Source: Streptomyces dangxiongensis (lineage in GTDB: Bacteria > Actinomycetota > Actinomycetes > Streptomycetales > Streptomycetaceae). From it: 64,000 bases of DNA. This document shows positions 33,209 through 42,886 of the stretch, one piece after another. Within the stretch, counting starts at the first letter, position 1. Each line of letters opens with the position of its first letter. The notes under the pieces were generated by a model that did no database searches, was not told where the DNA came from, and was given only the letters and a program-made list of their open reading frames with translations. The stretch spans positions 3,534,001 through 3,598,000 of the forward strand of contig NZ_CP033073.1 in assembly GCF_003675325.1 (NCBI RefSeq), given 5' to 3'. Both the position numbers and the translations under genes were made by a program.

Positions 33209-35934
33209 TTACCGGCGCACGAGGCCGTTTTGGGGGTCGAGGCTGATGGCCTTTCCCGCTGCCCGGTAGGGGCCGATGGCGGTGCGGGTGACGTAGTGGG
33301 GCAGCAGGATGAGGTCGCGTAGGCCGGGGATGTTGGACCAGGTTTCGGGGATGTGGGTGGTGGGGTCGCGGCCTGTGAGCCATTGGCTGTTGATGGGGAT
33401 GGTCGCCTGCATCAGTCGCCGAATGGTGCCACGGTCTTCGGGGTTGATGCGATCGGGCAGGGCGGTGCGTGGGGTGTAGTGGGTGGGGTGAAGCCAGTGG
33501 TGGCCGTCTGGAGTGAGGTAGGTGGGCAGGACACGGACGCTGTCAGCGCCGAGACGGGTGGTGATCTGGTCCGGGTGTTCAGCGGTGTTGGTGAGGGGGT
33601 GCAGGTCTCGGACGGTCGCTGGCGCACCGATGGCGGTGAGGTGGGCGGTGGCTGTGCGTTGCGCATCGTCGGCGAGGCGGGCGGTGTCATCGGCGCCGGC
33701 GAATTCGGGGCCGTAGACCTGGTCGACGAGGCGTTGGACGTCTCCGGGGACGTTGATGGGTTGGTCGTTGAGGGTGGTGAGGAGGTCGCGGGTACGGCGT
33801 AGGACGGAGGCGGGGTAGACGTCTCCCCAGGCGGGGGGTGGGAGTTGGCCGACGGGGATGAGGACGGCCAGTCGGGGCGTTTTCGCCCAGACGGGGCGGT
33901 CTGAGCGGGGGTGGCGGTGGCCTCGGCCGGCTCGTTGGAGGAGCAGGGCGAAGGGGGCGAGGTCGCTGATGACGAGGTCGAAGTCGACGTCCAGGGACTG
34001 TTCTGCGACCTGTGTGGTGACCACGACGAACGGCTGGTGGGGGCGTTTGCCGTGCGGGCCGGTCCACCGTTGGAGGCGGCGTGTGATCGCAGCGCGCTGT
34101 CGGGCGGGCATCCGAGCGTGCAGGATCCGTACGAGCGCACGATCGGTGTGGCTTGCCCAGGCGGTGTCGAGGAGGTCGCGGGTGGCCTGGGCGTCGGCGA
34201 CGGTGTTGCAGATGACCAATGCAGCGCCAGCACCGATCTGTTGGAGGGGGGTGAGCAGATCGAGGATGGCGCGGGCGCGGCCTCGTGCATGGTCGGGGTT
34301 GTGGGTGTGGGTGCAGGTGATGGTGTCGACGGTGAGGGTGTGGGCTCGGTTGGAGCCGAGGGTGGGTGAAGTGGTGATGGTTCCGGTGGCGTGGTCGGTG
34401 TAGGTCCAGCCGGGGTAGCTGGGGTTGATCGGTGGGGTGTCGTGGTGTCCGGCGCCGCGTCGGTAGGCGTGGACGAGGGCGGCGGCGGTGTCGCCGGTGA
34501 CGGTGGCGGACAGCAGGACGACGGGGACGCCGAGGGCGCCGAGCCATTCGAGCAGGCGCAGAGTCAGTGCGTGGCCGTGGGCGTCGTAGGCGTGCACCTC
34601 GTCGATGATGACGGTTTTGCCGGACAGGCCGAGCCAGCGCAGCGCCATGAAGCGGTGGGGGAGGACGGCGAGGGCGGCTTGGTCCCAGGTCCCGACAGCG
34701 ATGCCGGCTAGGAAGCCGCGGTGGCGGCCACGCAGCCATTCGGCCACGACGTCCGGACTGCTGGTGACGGTGGTGAGCTGGTCCGGGGTGTACTCGGCAT
34801 CCAGCCAGGCCATGGCGTGCAACAGGGTGACTGGCGGTGGGGTGCGGCAGTTGGCGCGGGCGTAGGCGCGTACCCGGGCCCACATGGCATCCGTGGTGGC
34901 CATCGTGGGCAGCAGGAAGGCCAGGCTCTTGGTGCCTGCGGCTGGGCCCATGATGCGTTCGGCGAAAAGGGCGGATTCGGTCTTGCCTTCGCCGGGCGGT
35001 GCCGTGATCAGCAGCAGGCCGGGGCCGTTGGCCACCAGGGGACGCAAGGACTGAGCGAGACTGGTCTGGAGGGGGTGCAGGGGCTTGCCGTGCAGGTGGG
35101 GGAAGAGGTTGTGGAAGCTGCGGGTGCGCCGCCAGGTGGGCGGGACGAGTTGGGCCTCGCGCAAGGTCTTCGGGGCGGCGCGGCGAGCCCGGCGGACGTG
35201 AGCGTGCCAGTCGCGGGTGGGGTCACGGTCCCAGCGGCGCTGGCGGTCGCGGATCCACGGCAGTTGGGAGACGAGCCAGTCGGCCAGGATCACCAGGCCG
35301 GTGGTGACCACGGCAGCGGGGCCAGTGGCCGGTTGGGTGGGCCAGACGGGGCTGCCGAAGAGGTCGTGGATCAGGTGGGATGAGGTGTTCGCGCTGTTCG
35401 TCCCATGCCTTCTCCCCCAGGCCGGGTGCGGCGGCGAGCGGGCAGGTGAGTTCGTCTCCTTGGTGGGAGAGGGCGAGCGGGTAGGTGCCGTGGTGGCCGC
35501 CGAGCAGTTGGCCTATCTGGTGGGCGGTGTTGCGGGTGGGGCGGCCGGTGAGCGGCAGGCCGTGCTGGCGGTGCAGGAGTTCCGGTAGGGCGAGATGGGT
35601 GGCCCGCGGGTGGCTTGGGCTTCTGGCGGTGGCGGGTGCGGGTTCGTAGCCGGGTTGTCCGGAGAGCTGGTCGGCGCCTGGCACGCAGCCCTGGAAGCCG
35701 GGTGTGATCTTGCCGAGGTCGTGGAGGGCGGCAAGGCAGATGATGAAGGTGCGGGCCTCGGCCTCAGTCAGGCCCCATCCGCCAGGCGATGACGGTGCGC
35801 TGGCGCGGGGTGAGGTAGCGGTCCCACAGGGCCCCGGCCATGACGGCGGCGTCGATGGCATGGCAACCCAGCGGGTAGGGGTGGATGAGACCGCGTTCCT
35901 TGCCCCACAGCCGGGGCTCGAACGGAGCGGACAC
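33209..35934 (-). pseudogene. cas3: cas3 (HD nuclease-helicase), broken by two frameshifts
   Basis: Three consecutive frames make one Cas3. Part 1 starts at GTG 35934: LWGKERGLIHPYPLGCHAID to TVIAWRMG. Part 2 carries the HD motif LAALHDLGKITPGFQG and GGHHGTYPLAL. Part 3 is the helicase: APPGEGKTESALF (Walker A), VIIDEVHAYDAHG (DExH), VVLLSATVTG, QVAEQSLDVDFDLVISD and QRAGRGHRH (motif VI). The first break is one extra G in a run at 35773-35776. The second is a 10-bp imperfect tandem duplication at 35368-35387, whose removal restores HLIHDLF. Cas3 degrades target DNA after Cascade recruitment. Motifs are otherwise intact, so the damage looks recent. Confidence 0.85.
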
Positions 35935-36005
35935 GGGCCCTGGTTCCTTTCGTACGGGCAGGCGGGCGGCCCCGGCTGCTGCCGGGGCCGGGAGGAGCAG
36001 CAGGG

Positions 36006-36668
36006 TCAGGTGCGGTAAGGGGCGATGGACAGAAGGCCCAGGCCGTAGGCGCGACCCTGCCCGATACCAGTGATGATCGCGGCCCGCAGGGCTTCGGGGT
36101 CGGTGACCGTGGCGACACCCTCGAAGCGGATCGCCCGCAGCCGGATGCGTTTGGCCTCACTGCGCGAGCCGAGCACGTCGGGCTGCGGGAGGTCCAGCAC
36201 GAGTTCATTTGTCAGACCTGCCCGGGCAGCCTGGCGCTCCCACCAGGCCAGCGCTTCCTCCCCGGACACGGGGACGCGCCTGCCTCGCCCACCACCAGGC
36301 ACCGGCACGCTCTTGATCGGGTTGCCATCGATCCGGAACCGCACCACGCGCCCCCCAGCCACCCAGTTCAGCAGCGGGGTCAGATCGCGGTACTCGACCT
36401 GGCTGGTGTAGCCGGAGGGAAGGGCGTTGCGGTTGATGGGCAGCGTGGACTGGATCAACAGCTGTGCGCCGGTCTGCTCGCGCTCGATCCGGTAGAGGGT
36501 GTTCGTGGCCGTCCTAGGCGCAGCCCCGAGGGCGTCTGGGAACAGGGCCTGGATGGTGGTGTGCAGGCGGGAGGCGTCCTTGAGGTCACGGTGGACGTCG
36601 CGGCTTCGGGCCTGCAGGTGGAGCCGGGCCAGGTGCACCGTCTGGGTGGAGGCCGTGGAGGTGGTCAT
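36006..36668 (-). CDS. cas6e: Cas6e (CasE/Cse3) crRNA endoribonuclease
   Basis: The 220-aa protein begins TVHLARLHLQARSRDVHRDL (the N-terminal ferredoxin strand and HRDL helix of Cas6e, containing a catalytic-type His). It has QTGAQLLIQSTLPINR and the family's Gly-rich end ITGIGQGRAYGLGLLSIAP. Cas6e cuts the pre-crRNA at the 3' base of the repeat stem and stays in the Cascade complex. The ATG overlaps the cas5 stop by 4 bp. Confidence 0.92.
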   Translation of the reverse strand: MTTSTASTQTVHLARLHLQARSRDVHRDLKDASRLHTTIQALFPDALGAAPRTATNTLYRIEREQTGAQLLIQSTLPINRNALPSGYTSQVEYRDLTPLLNWVAGGRVVRFRIDGNPIKSVPVPGGGRGRRVPVSGEEALAWWERQAARAGLTNELVLDLPQPDVLGSRSEAKRIRLRAIRFEGVATVTDPEALRAAIITGIGQGRAYGLGLLSIAPYRT

Positions 36669-37411
36669 GCGGCGGCTGCCTCTCGGTAGGCGAGCAGTGC
36701 GGTGAGCCAATCGGTGCCGCGGCCGGCGTCCTCCGCATCGGGGAGCTGGCGCTGCCGCTCCCACACGGGGCGGTCGGCAAAGCGGCGGCGCGGGCCGGGC
36801 TGGTCGCGGATTTCGGTGTCCGGTGGTGCTCCGGGTTCGGGCGCGGTGTCGTAGAGGAAGGTCACCGGATCGCGGTGGCCGAAGCGCGCGGGGGTGCGGT
36901 GCAACGGCACGCGGTCGAGTTCGGCCACCGGGTCGGTGACAGCGTCGAGGATCAGGATCGGGGTGTCCGGGACACAGGAGCGCCGCCCCAGATACGGGGC
37001 AAAGCGGGGACGCTGGAGTGCCTCGGCGCACCGGGCGAGCGTGGGTGCGGGGCCGGTCACGGCGATGGTGAAGGCGGCGTCCGTCAGGTACCAGCGCTGG
37101 GTGAGGATGGTGCCCTCCCCCAGCTTGCGGAACTTGCCGTCGGCAGTCGGCGGGGTGAGGTGACGGGGGTAGCCGCCGCCGACGGTGTGAAAGTCCATCT
37201 CCCGTTGCCCCGGCCGGTCCACCCGGATCGTGTACGACAGTTCGGCGAGGTCGGTGTTGTCGGTGTCGCGTGGGCGGCCCAGGCAGCAGGCCAAAAGCCC
37301 TGCGAGGCCGGAGCGGGTGGGCCAGCGGTGGGTGGTGCGCACTTCGAAGTCCGCGTCCGAGCCCCAGGACTGCAGGGGCCCGGACAGATGCAGCAGGAGG
37401 CCGCCGCTCAC
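36665..37411 (-). CDS. cas5e: Cas5e (CasD) Cascade subunit
   Basis: This 248-aa RAMP protein has the diagnostic Cas5 N-terminus LLLHLSGPLQSWGSDADFEV and TRSGLAGLLACCLGR. A later TDAAFTIAVTGPAPT and YLGRRSCVPDTPIL match the second fold region. It caps the 5' handle of the crRNA in type I-E Cascade. The 4-bp overlaps at both ends show strict coupling with cas7 and cas6e. Confidence 0.93.
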   Translation of the reverse strand: MSGGLLLHLSGPLQSWGSDADFEVRTTHRWPTRSGLAGLLACCLGRPRDTDNTDLAELSYTIRVDRPGQREMDFHTVGGGYPRHLTPPTADGKFRKLGEGTILTQRWYLTDAAFTIAVTGPAPTLARCAEALQRPRFAPYLGRRSCVPDTPILILDAVTDPVAELDRVPLHRTPARFGHRDPVTFLYDTAPEPGAPPDTEIRDQPGPRRRFADRPVWERQRQLPDAEDAGRGTDWLTALLAYREAAAA

Positions 37412-38664
37412 GCCAGCCCCTTGGCGACGGTGTCGCTCACGCGGGCGATCAGCTCGTCCAGGCCGTCGAGACGGTCGCCCAGCGCGTCGAAGGCATCGTC
37501 GGTCAGGCCGCTGTGGGCGTGAGTGATCAGCCCCGCGGTGCCCAGGAACCGGTGGTGGGCCCTGGCGTGGTCGTTCAGCCGCTGCATGGAGCGGGGCAGG
37601 TAGCCCTCAATGCTGTCGGGCACCGGGGTCTCGTATGCGCCGACCAGGCTGACCGGGCGGTCCGATCGCAGTGCGATGTAGGTCAGGTGCGGCACGGTGA
37701 ACGGGGCGGTGCCGGAGGCTTTAGCGGGCAACACCGTGGTCACGAAGGCGCGCACGAACTCCGCCAGCACGGCCTGGGCGGTCTGCGTGTCGCCGTCGAG
37801 GTTGCTCACGAGTTCGGTGACGTTCATGGAGGTGTAGCGGTAGAAGGTGGCGGAGGTGTAGCGCTGGTCCCCCATGTGCCCGGCGCCACGCTCGGTACCC
37901 TCCTCATCGAGGATGTCGTCGACGGCAGTGAAGTAGTCCAGCTGGGTGCTGGCTGCGTGGGTGCTCAGTCCGTGCGCCATCTGCACGGCGCCGTCCACGA
38001 TGGAGCCGGCCTCGTTGGCGAGCATGCGGCCAAAGGCGGCGACCGAGGCGTTCCTCGACTGAAGGATCGTGAGCACCGCCGCCTTCGGCAGGATCTTGGT
38101 CGCGTACCTGGCCAGCGCGCTGCCCTCACCAACGGCGGGCTCTTCCTCGTCGTCCGCGGCCGGTTCCAGGTCGGCGTCCGCCTTCTTGCGGGTGCTCTTC
38201 TTCGCCGCTTTCGCCTGCTCGGCCTCGATGTCGTAGACAGCCTGGGTGATGTCGCCACGGTGGCCGTCGGCGAGCTCCGCCAGTTCGTCCAGAGCGCTCT
38301 CCGGCAAGAACAGCAGGGCGTTGGTGCCACCGGAGTCGGCGATGCCCAGACCCTTCACCCCGGCCGCCAGAATCAGCATCTGCCCAGCAGCCAGGGCGAG
38401 TTCCGGCTGCCAGCCGCGGGCGGTCAGTCGCTTCGCAACAGCGTGCGGGACACCGCGAGTACGCACCGCGCGGACCCCGATGGCCTTCTCCACGGCCGTG
38501 CGGTTGTGCCGCTTGCCGTTCTGTGAGGAGTGACGCGCGCGCATTGCCCCGCCGTACTTCGCCGTTTTCGGGGCCCCCTGCCGGTCCCTGTTCAGGTTGG
38601 AGTATGGGTACGACTGGATCAGATGGACATCGACGTACAAGCTTCCCGGGCCGAAGTTGGTCAT
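37408..38664 (-). CDS. cas7e: Cas7e (CasC/Cse4) Cascade backbone subunit
   Basis: The 418-aa protein shows YVDVHLIQSYPYSNLNRDRQ, APKTAKYGGAMRARHSSQN and LDYFTAVDDILDEEGTERGA followed by TSATFYRYTSMNVTELV, all typical of Cse4 proteins. Six copies bind the crRNA spacer in the complex. A charged insert (KKSTRKKADADLEPAADDEE) lies near residues 170-190. Intact reading frame; 4-bp overlaps with cse2 and cas5. Confidence 0.93.
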   Translation of the reverse strand: MTNFGPGSLYVDVHLIQSYPYSNLNRDRQGAPKTAKYGGAMRARHSSQNGKRHNRTAVEKAIGVRAVRTRGVPHAVAKRLTARGWQPELALAAGQMLILAAGVKGLGIADSGGTNALLFLPESALDELAELADGHRGDITQAVYDIEAEQAKAAKKSTRKKADADLEPAADDEEEPAVGEGSALARYATKILPKAAVLTILQSRNASVAAFGRMLANEAGSIVDGAVQMAHGLSTHAASTQLDYFTAVDDILDEEGTERGAGHMGDQRYTSATFYRYTSMNVTELVSNLDGDTQTAQAVLAEFVRAFVTTVLPAKASGTAPFTVPHLTYIALRSDRPVSLVGAYETPVPDSIEGYLPRSMQRLNDHARAHHRFLGTAGLITHAHSGLTDDAFDALGDRLDGLDELIARVSDTVAKGLA

Positions 38665-39269
38665 TGTGCGGTCTCCTCAGCGGTGCGGTTAGTGGGGACG
38701 TGGAAGGCGCGGGCCCATTCGATGCGGACGTCATCCGCCCACTTCGGCCAGCGGGTCAGGTCCCGCAGAAGCACCGGCCACTTCACGGGGATCTGCTGCG
38801 AGCGCAGCAGCGAGATCGCACCGGGAAGCTCCCGGTGCAGATCGTCGCTGCCGAGCTCGGCGAGGTGCGAAAGCGCATCGGCGGCGTTCTCCCGGCGCAT
38901 CGCACCCACGCGGGCGGCAAGGGCGTAGGACCAGCCCAGGTTCTGCCACATCTCCGCCGGCTTAACCGCGGATGGCGGGTTCGTCTTCGCCGTGCGGGGG
39001 TTGGGAGCGTCGTGGACCGCATACAGGCAGGCCACCAGCAGATAGGGGAATTCGGCCTCGCGATTGGGCGCGTAGGCCGGGATCCCTCCCGCAGGCAGCA
39101 GGTGCATGTACAGCTGCCACGGAGAGGTCAGCTCCTCGGCCAGGCCGTTACGCAAGGCGGCCCGGCCGCCCGGTGTGGCGCATGCAGTGCGAACGGTGCG
39201 CATGAACCGTTCGAACGGCTCCAGCGGGTTCTTCCTCAGCGATGGGGTGGGCGGGGACTCGGTGGTCAC
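38661..39269 (-). CDS. cse2: Cse2 (CasB) Cascade small subunit
   Basis: The 202-aa alpha-helical protein contains GGRAALRNGLAEELTSPWQL, YLLVACLYAVHDAPN, ENAADALSHLAELGSDDLHR and LLRDLTRWPKWADDVRIEWA, the usual Cse2 pattern ending with the WxxWA-type helix. A dimer bridges Cse1 and the backbone and helps hold the non-target strand. Intact; overlaps its neighbours by 4 bp on each side. Confidence 0.92.
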   Translation of the reverse strand: MTTESPPTPSLRKNPLEPFERFMRTVRTACATPGGRAALRNGLAEELTSPWQLYMHLLPAGGIPAYAPNREAEFPYLLVACLYAVHDAPNPRTAKTNPPSAVKPAEMWQNLGWSYALAARVGAMRRENAADALSHLAELGSDDLHRELPGAISLLRSQQIPVKWPVLLRDLTRWPKWADDVRIEWARAFHVPTNRTAEETAQ

Positions 39270-40815
39270 GCGGCCTTTGCCCTCCTTCCAGAAATCCGGG
39301 GATGAGTGAGCGTGGTACGGGCCTGGGCCACCGGGTGCAGCCCTTGCGAGGTGGTCGCGGCCGACCGGGTGGTGGCGTCGTAGATCTCCAGGGCGAGGCT
39401 GCGGAACCGCGGCGTCTCTGAGTCATCCCTGTTGATCGCCGGCCAGAACAGCGACTCGGCCCGGTCCCAGTACGCTGCGGTGGCCTCATCAGCCCATGGG
39501 CATGTCTTCTCGCCGGGCGCCATGTGTTTCCACGCAGTGCGCAACGCCTTGGCCAGGTCGGCCGCCGTACCCTCCGCCGCTTTGCGGGTGTCGGCCACGC
39601 GAGCGGCCCGTTGTGGGTGCCGAGAGGGAGGAACGCGGCGATGCTCGCGGGGGTCGTCACGGCGTACCAGTGCTCGTCCTTCTCCTGCTTCTCCTGGTGA
39701 CAGCCCAGCGCCCGCACCCGCACCGACCCAAGCCCGTCGAGCACCTCCTCGGGAAGGTCGGCGAACACTGACAGCCATGCCGGGAGAATCTGTCCCTTGG
39801 TGCCCGCCGCGGCGGGGTCCTTCGCGTGGATGAAGGCGTCGAAGTCCCGCAGCAGGGAGCGACGCCAGCTCGCGCGAACAGGTCCGCCCTTGGCACGGTC
39901 GATGACGAACGGATCCCGGGCCGGGGGAAGGTCCGCCCTCGTACCCCAGGCGACCCAACAGCCACTCGCCTCCGCCCCCGTCTCGTCCGGGGACAGCAAC
40001 ACATGGTGGGCAGTCCGTCCGATCAGGAGCGAGACCGGGCCGCGGGCAGGAGACGGCAGCAGCGGATCTTCCGGCTCCTCACGCTCCCACGGCGCGAGAT
40101 CCTGCGCCGGATCCTCTCCTCCGGCCGGTGGCGGGCACGACAGAACCAGAGAGGTGAACAGACTCTCGCCCAGCGGGTGGAAGGACACCAGCGAACGCAG
40201 CGGCCCGGCCTTCATGTTCTTGGAGTTCACACCGCCGTGCTGGCGCTGGGCACCAGTGCCCGACGGCCCGTAGCCGCGCCAGGCAAGAAGCCAGCCCAGG
40301 GCCTCACCGGACGGCACCGGCACCTGCTGAGGCGTCCGGTCCAGCCACGGCTGGTTCGACCCCGACGGCCTCGGCATCACCAGCTTCCCGGGCGGCGCCT
40401 GACGCGAACACTCCGTCGCCAGACGCGGATCCTGCAGAAACGGCCACTGCCCGTCGTAAAGGTCAAACCGATGCCGCCACTTGTCGAAGTAGGCGTGCAC
40501 CGCATCCGCATCGAACCGGCCCGCCACCAGTAGGGCGTCGAAGCGGTCCTCCCACGCATCGAGGTCCGGCACATCGAGACCACCAGCGCGAACCGCAAGC
40601 GCCGTCAGCAGACGCCGCAGCATCGACTCCACCGCCGGATTCGTCACCTCAACATCCGCCACGAGATGAGCGGCTGCCAGCACCTTCCGTAGACCAACCT
40701 CGCGGCGGCCACCAGGCTCAGCCCCGGGGACCAGGGACGCTAACTCTTTGGAATCTGCATCTCGGCGGAACACAGCCGTGATGCACGGCTGCTCAGCCAC
40801 ATTGAAGGCACGCAA
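39266..40815 (-). pseudogene. cse1: cse1 (CasA) Cascade large subunit, single frameshift
   Basis: The first frame, from a TTG at 40815 (GAGGAGGGGGG upstream), reads VLAAAHLVADVEVTNPAVES, DKWRHRFDLYDGQWPFLQDP, GSNQPWLDRTPQQVPVPSGE and GYGPSGTGAQRQHGGVNSKN, the core of Cse1 which recognises the PAM. It is intact to THNGPLA near 39605. There the reading frame changes, and VADTRKAAEGTAADLAKALR to the end at 39266 continues in another frame. One missing C in the GGGCC run around 39604-39609 explains the shift. About 516 aa if corrected. The distal third is the C-terminal helical bundle. Confidence 0.85.
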
Positions 40816-41212
40816 GATCCCCCCCTCCTCACGCGGTTAGGAACGTCATGGACACCTGGCAAACGCAGGTTGACACTCCGTCGTTGACCCCATGCGGAGA
40901 GCGACGTTAAGCGGGCCCATGGAAGTACCGCAACCGGAACCGGGAGACTCGAAGTAACTGTCAGAGCCACCCGATACAGTCCCCGTGGAACGCTCCGGAC
41001 GAGCGGAGGTAGGCCACGGGCACATGGGAAGAAATCGCCGCGAAACACCCCGCTCTGCGTCAGCAGAGATCACAGCAATCCACCCCCTCCGCCGAGTGGC
41101 GCGAAATCAACCCACCGCTTGGCGCAGGGCAGCTATCTGCGATCGCTGACGTTCAACGCCTGCACTACACCAAGGAATGGCAAAGCCGCCGTGTTCTTGC
41201 AGGTCACGAAGT
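40816..41212. promoter_or_regulatory. Divergent region between cse1 and array 2, with the array 2 leader
   Basis: This stretch holds the cse1 ribosome site and promoter on the minus strand and the array leader on the plus strand. Bases 41172-41212 (AAGGAATGGCAAAGCC..CTTGCAGGTCACGAAG) align with the array 1 leader. Tiny open frames such as ATG 40852 (20 codons) have no support. No other gene is seen. Confidence 0.55.
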
Positions 41213-42226
41213 GTGCGCTCCGCACCCGCGGAGGTCGCCCGGGGTGGGAGACCGGCGTCCGGTACGAACCGAGGTGCGCTCCGCACCCGCGGAGGTCGCC
41301 CGGACATCACCGAGCCCGGCGCGTTCTCCATCCTGTTCGCTCCGCACCCGCGGAGGTCACCCGTTTTTGCCCGGCTTCCAGTAGCCAGTGAACGGGTTCG
41401 CTCCGCACCCGCGGAGGTCACCCGTGGTCAGCGCTGGACTCGCCGACGCGTGGCCGGTTCGCTCCGCGCCCGCGGAGGTCACCCTTCCTCCCGGCTGCTG
41501 CTCGTGCGCTCGGGGGAGTTCGCTCCGCACCCGCGGAGGTCACCCGTCGTCCCAGCGGGTCAGCTGCTCGAGCTCGGAGTTCGCTTCGCACCCGCGGAGG
41601 TCACCCGTTGTCCACGCAGTCGGCGCCGTGCATGTCGTAGTTCGCTCCGCACCCGCGGAGGTCATCCGCCCTGGCGCATTGCGTCCCACAGATGCCGGTC
41701 GTTCGCTCCGCGCCTGCGGAGGTGCCCCGTACATGATCGCGGCGGGAGGCGTTACAGGAACGCTCGTTCCGTACGTGGGGAGGTGTTCCGGGCTCGACCT
41801 CGTCGGCGAAACTGCATCACGTGGGCCGCGGCTCCGCTCCGCGACCACCGAGGTACCCCGAGCGTCGTCGACCTAGCAGGCGGTACGCGCACCTTCGCTC
41901 CGCGCCCGCGGAGGTAGCCCGTACTTCCGAGGTCGCTCGTCATGGTTGCCGTCGTTCGCTCCGCACCCGCGAGGTATCCCCGGTCCGCCGGCGGGCTCCA
42001 CGGTGGTCTGCGGGTTCGCTTCGCAATCGCGGAGGTAACCCGGCCTCACCCGCGCCCGGCGTGATCTGGAGGGTGTTCCCTCTGCACTCGCGGAGGTAAC
42101 CCGTAGCCGCCCGGCCGGTACGCCTACCGGTTCTCGCTCGCTCCGCGCCCGCGGAGGTAACCCACGGTGGCAGTTGAGCAGGTGGCTGCCGTTCTGGTTC
42201 GCTCCGCAACCCCTGGAGGGAAACCG
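41213..42226 (+). CRISPR. CRISPR array 2, type I-E, 17 repeats
   Basis: Repeats of 29 bp, consensus GTTCGCTCCGCACCCGCGGA then GGTCACCCG, begin at about 41213, 41274, 41335, 41396, 41456, 41518, 41579, 41640 and 41701. The following ones near 41759, 41830, 41892, 41953, 42013, 42074, 42135 and 42196 are increasingly altered. Spacers are 31-33 bp. It is transcribed away from cse1. The first nine repeats are close to consensus and the trailer half is decayed, the usual polarity. It shares its repeat family with array 1. Confidence 0.92.
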
Positions 42227-42231
42227 TGGAG

Positions 42232-42765
42232 TTATAACTCCCGCAGCCCCGTCAAGATTCGCCCGATCAGCAGCGGGGGCGCCAACTGGCCGCTGGCGCC
42301 GCCTGGCTCATTGAGCGAGGCGTTGGGCCGAGTAGGCACGTGTGCCCAGACGATCTTCCCCGGATGGTGTCCAGGGTGGTAGTAGCCCCAGCAGCTGGCC
42401 ATGGTCTGGGTCAAGAGAAGCCCACGGCCGCCGGTTGCGCCGAGACCGCCAGCGCGGAGTACCGGTGGTCTGGGGTCGGCGTCACCGACCAAGAGCACTA
42501 CGCCATGCTCAGTGGGCCAGAGCCTAAGGGTGATCACACCGGGGCCGGCGGATCCCGTGCCGCTGGAGCCAGAGCTCTCGGCCCGGCGTGCGTGGAGGAT
42601 CGCGTTGGTGGCCAGCTCCGAGACGAGGAGTCTGGCGACTTCGATGCCCTCGGCGGGGAAGCGCCAGCGCTGCAGGACGTCGACGGTGTGGCGGCGGGCC
42701 CAGGCGACGGCGTTGGGGGTGGCGGCGAGGGTCAGTTCACTGATGGACGGTGGCACCTGGTTCAT
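42232..42765 (-). CDS. ATP-binding protein, HATPase_c_2 (anti-sigma-like)
   Basis: The 177-aa protein shows ARLLVSELATNAILHARRAE (N box), GVITLRLWPTEHGVVLLVGD and GATGGRGLLLTQTMASCWGY (G2 box), the RsbW-like fold. The last sense codon is TTA, the rare bldA-dependent leucine codon. It is the last gene of a seven-gene minus-strand block (47523 to 42232) and its stop is only 6 bp from the end of CRISPR array 2, so read-through into the array's antisense strand is possible. Confidence 0.82.
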   Translation of the reverse strand: MNQVPPSISELTLAATPNAVAWARRHTVDVLQRWRFPAEGIEVARLLVSELATNAILHARRAESSGSSGTGSAGPGVITLRLWPTEHGVVLLVGDADPRPPVLRAGGLGATGGRGLLLTQTMASCWGYYHPGHHPGKIVWAHVPTRPNASLNEPGGASGQLAPPLLIGRILTGLREL

Positions 42766-42886
42766 GCGGGGGCTCCCTCGGCGGTGTGGCCGGGCGGGTC
42801 CGGGGTGTCGTGGCGCAGTTGGGCCCGCAAGCCCGGGCGGTAGGGGAGGGGCGCCCGGACTCGCGGGCAGCTCTGGGGTGGTGGTG

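Noticed and set aside
36668..37031. A longer Cas6e starting upstream of 36668
   Set aside because: The extra residues are the shadow of cas5 in another frame; the ATG at 36668 overlaps the cas5 stop as expected for coupled genes.
40852..40914. Short plus-strand frame starting MDTWQTQVDTPSLTPCG
   Set aside because: Twenty codons, no good ribosome site, and it overlaps the promoter of cse1; nothing supports translation.
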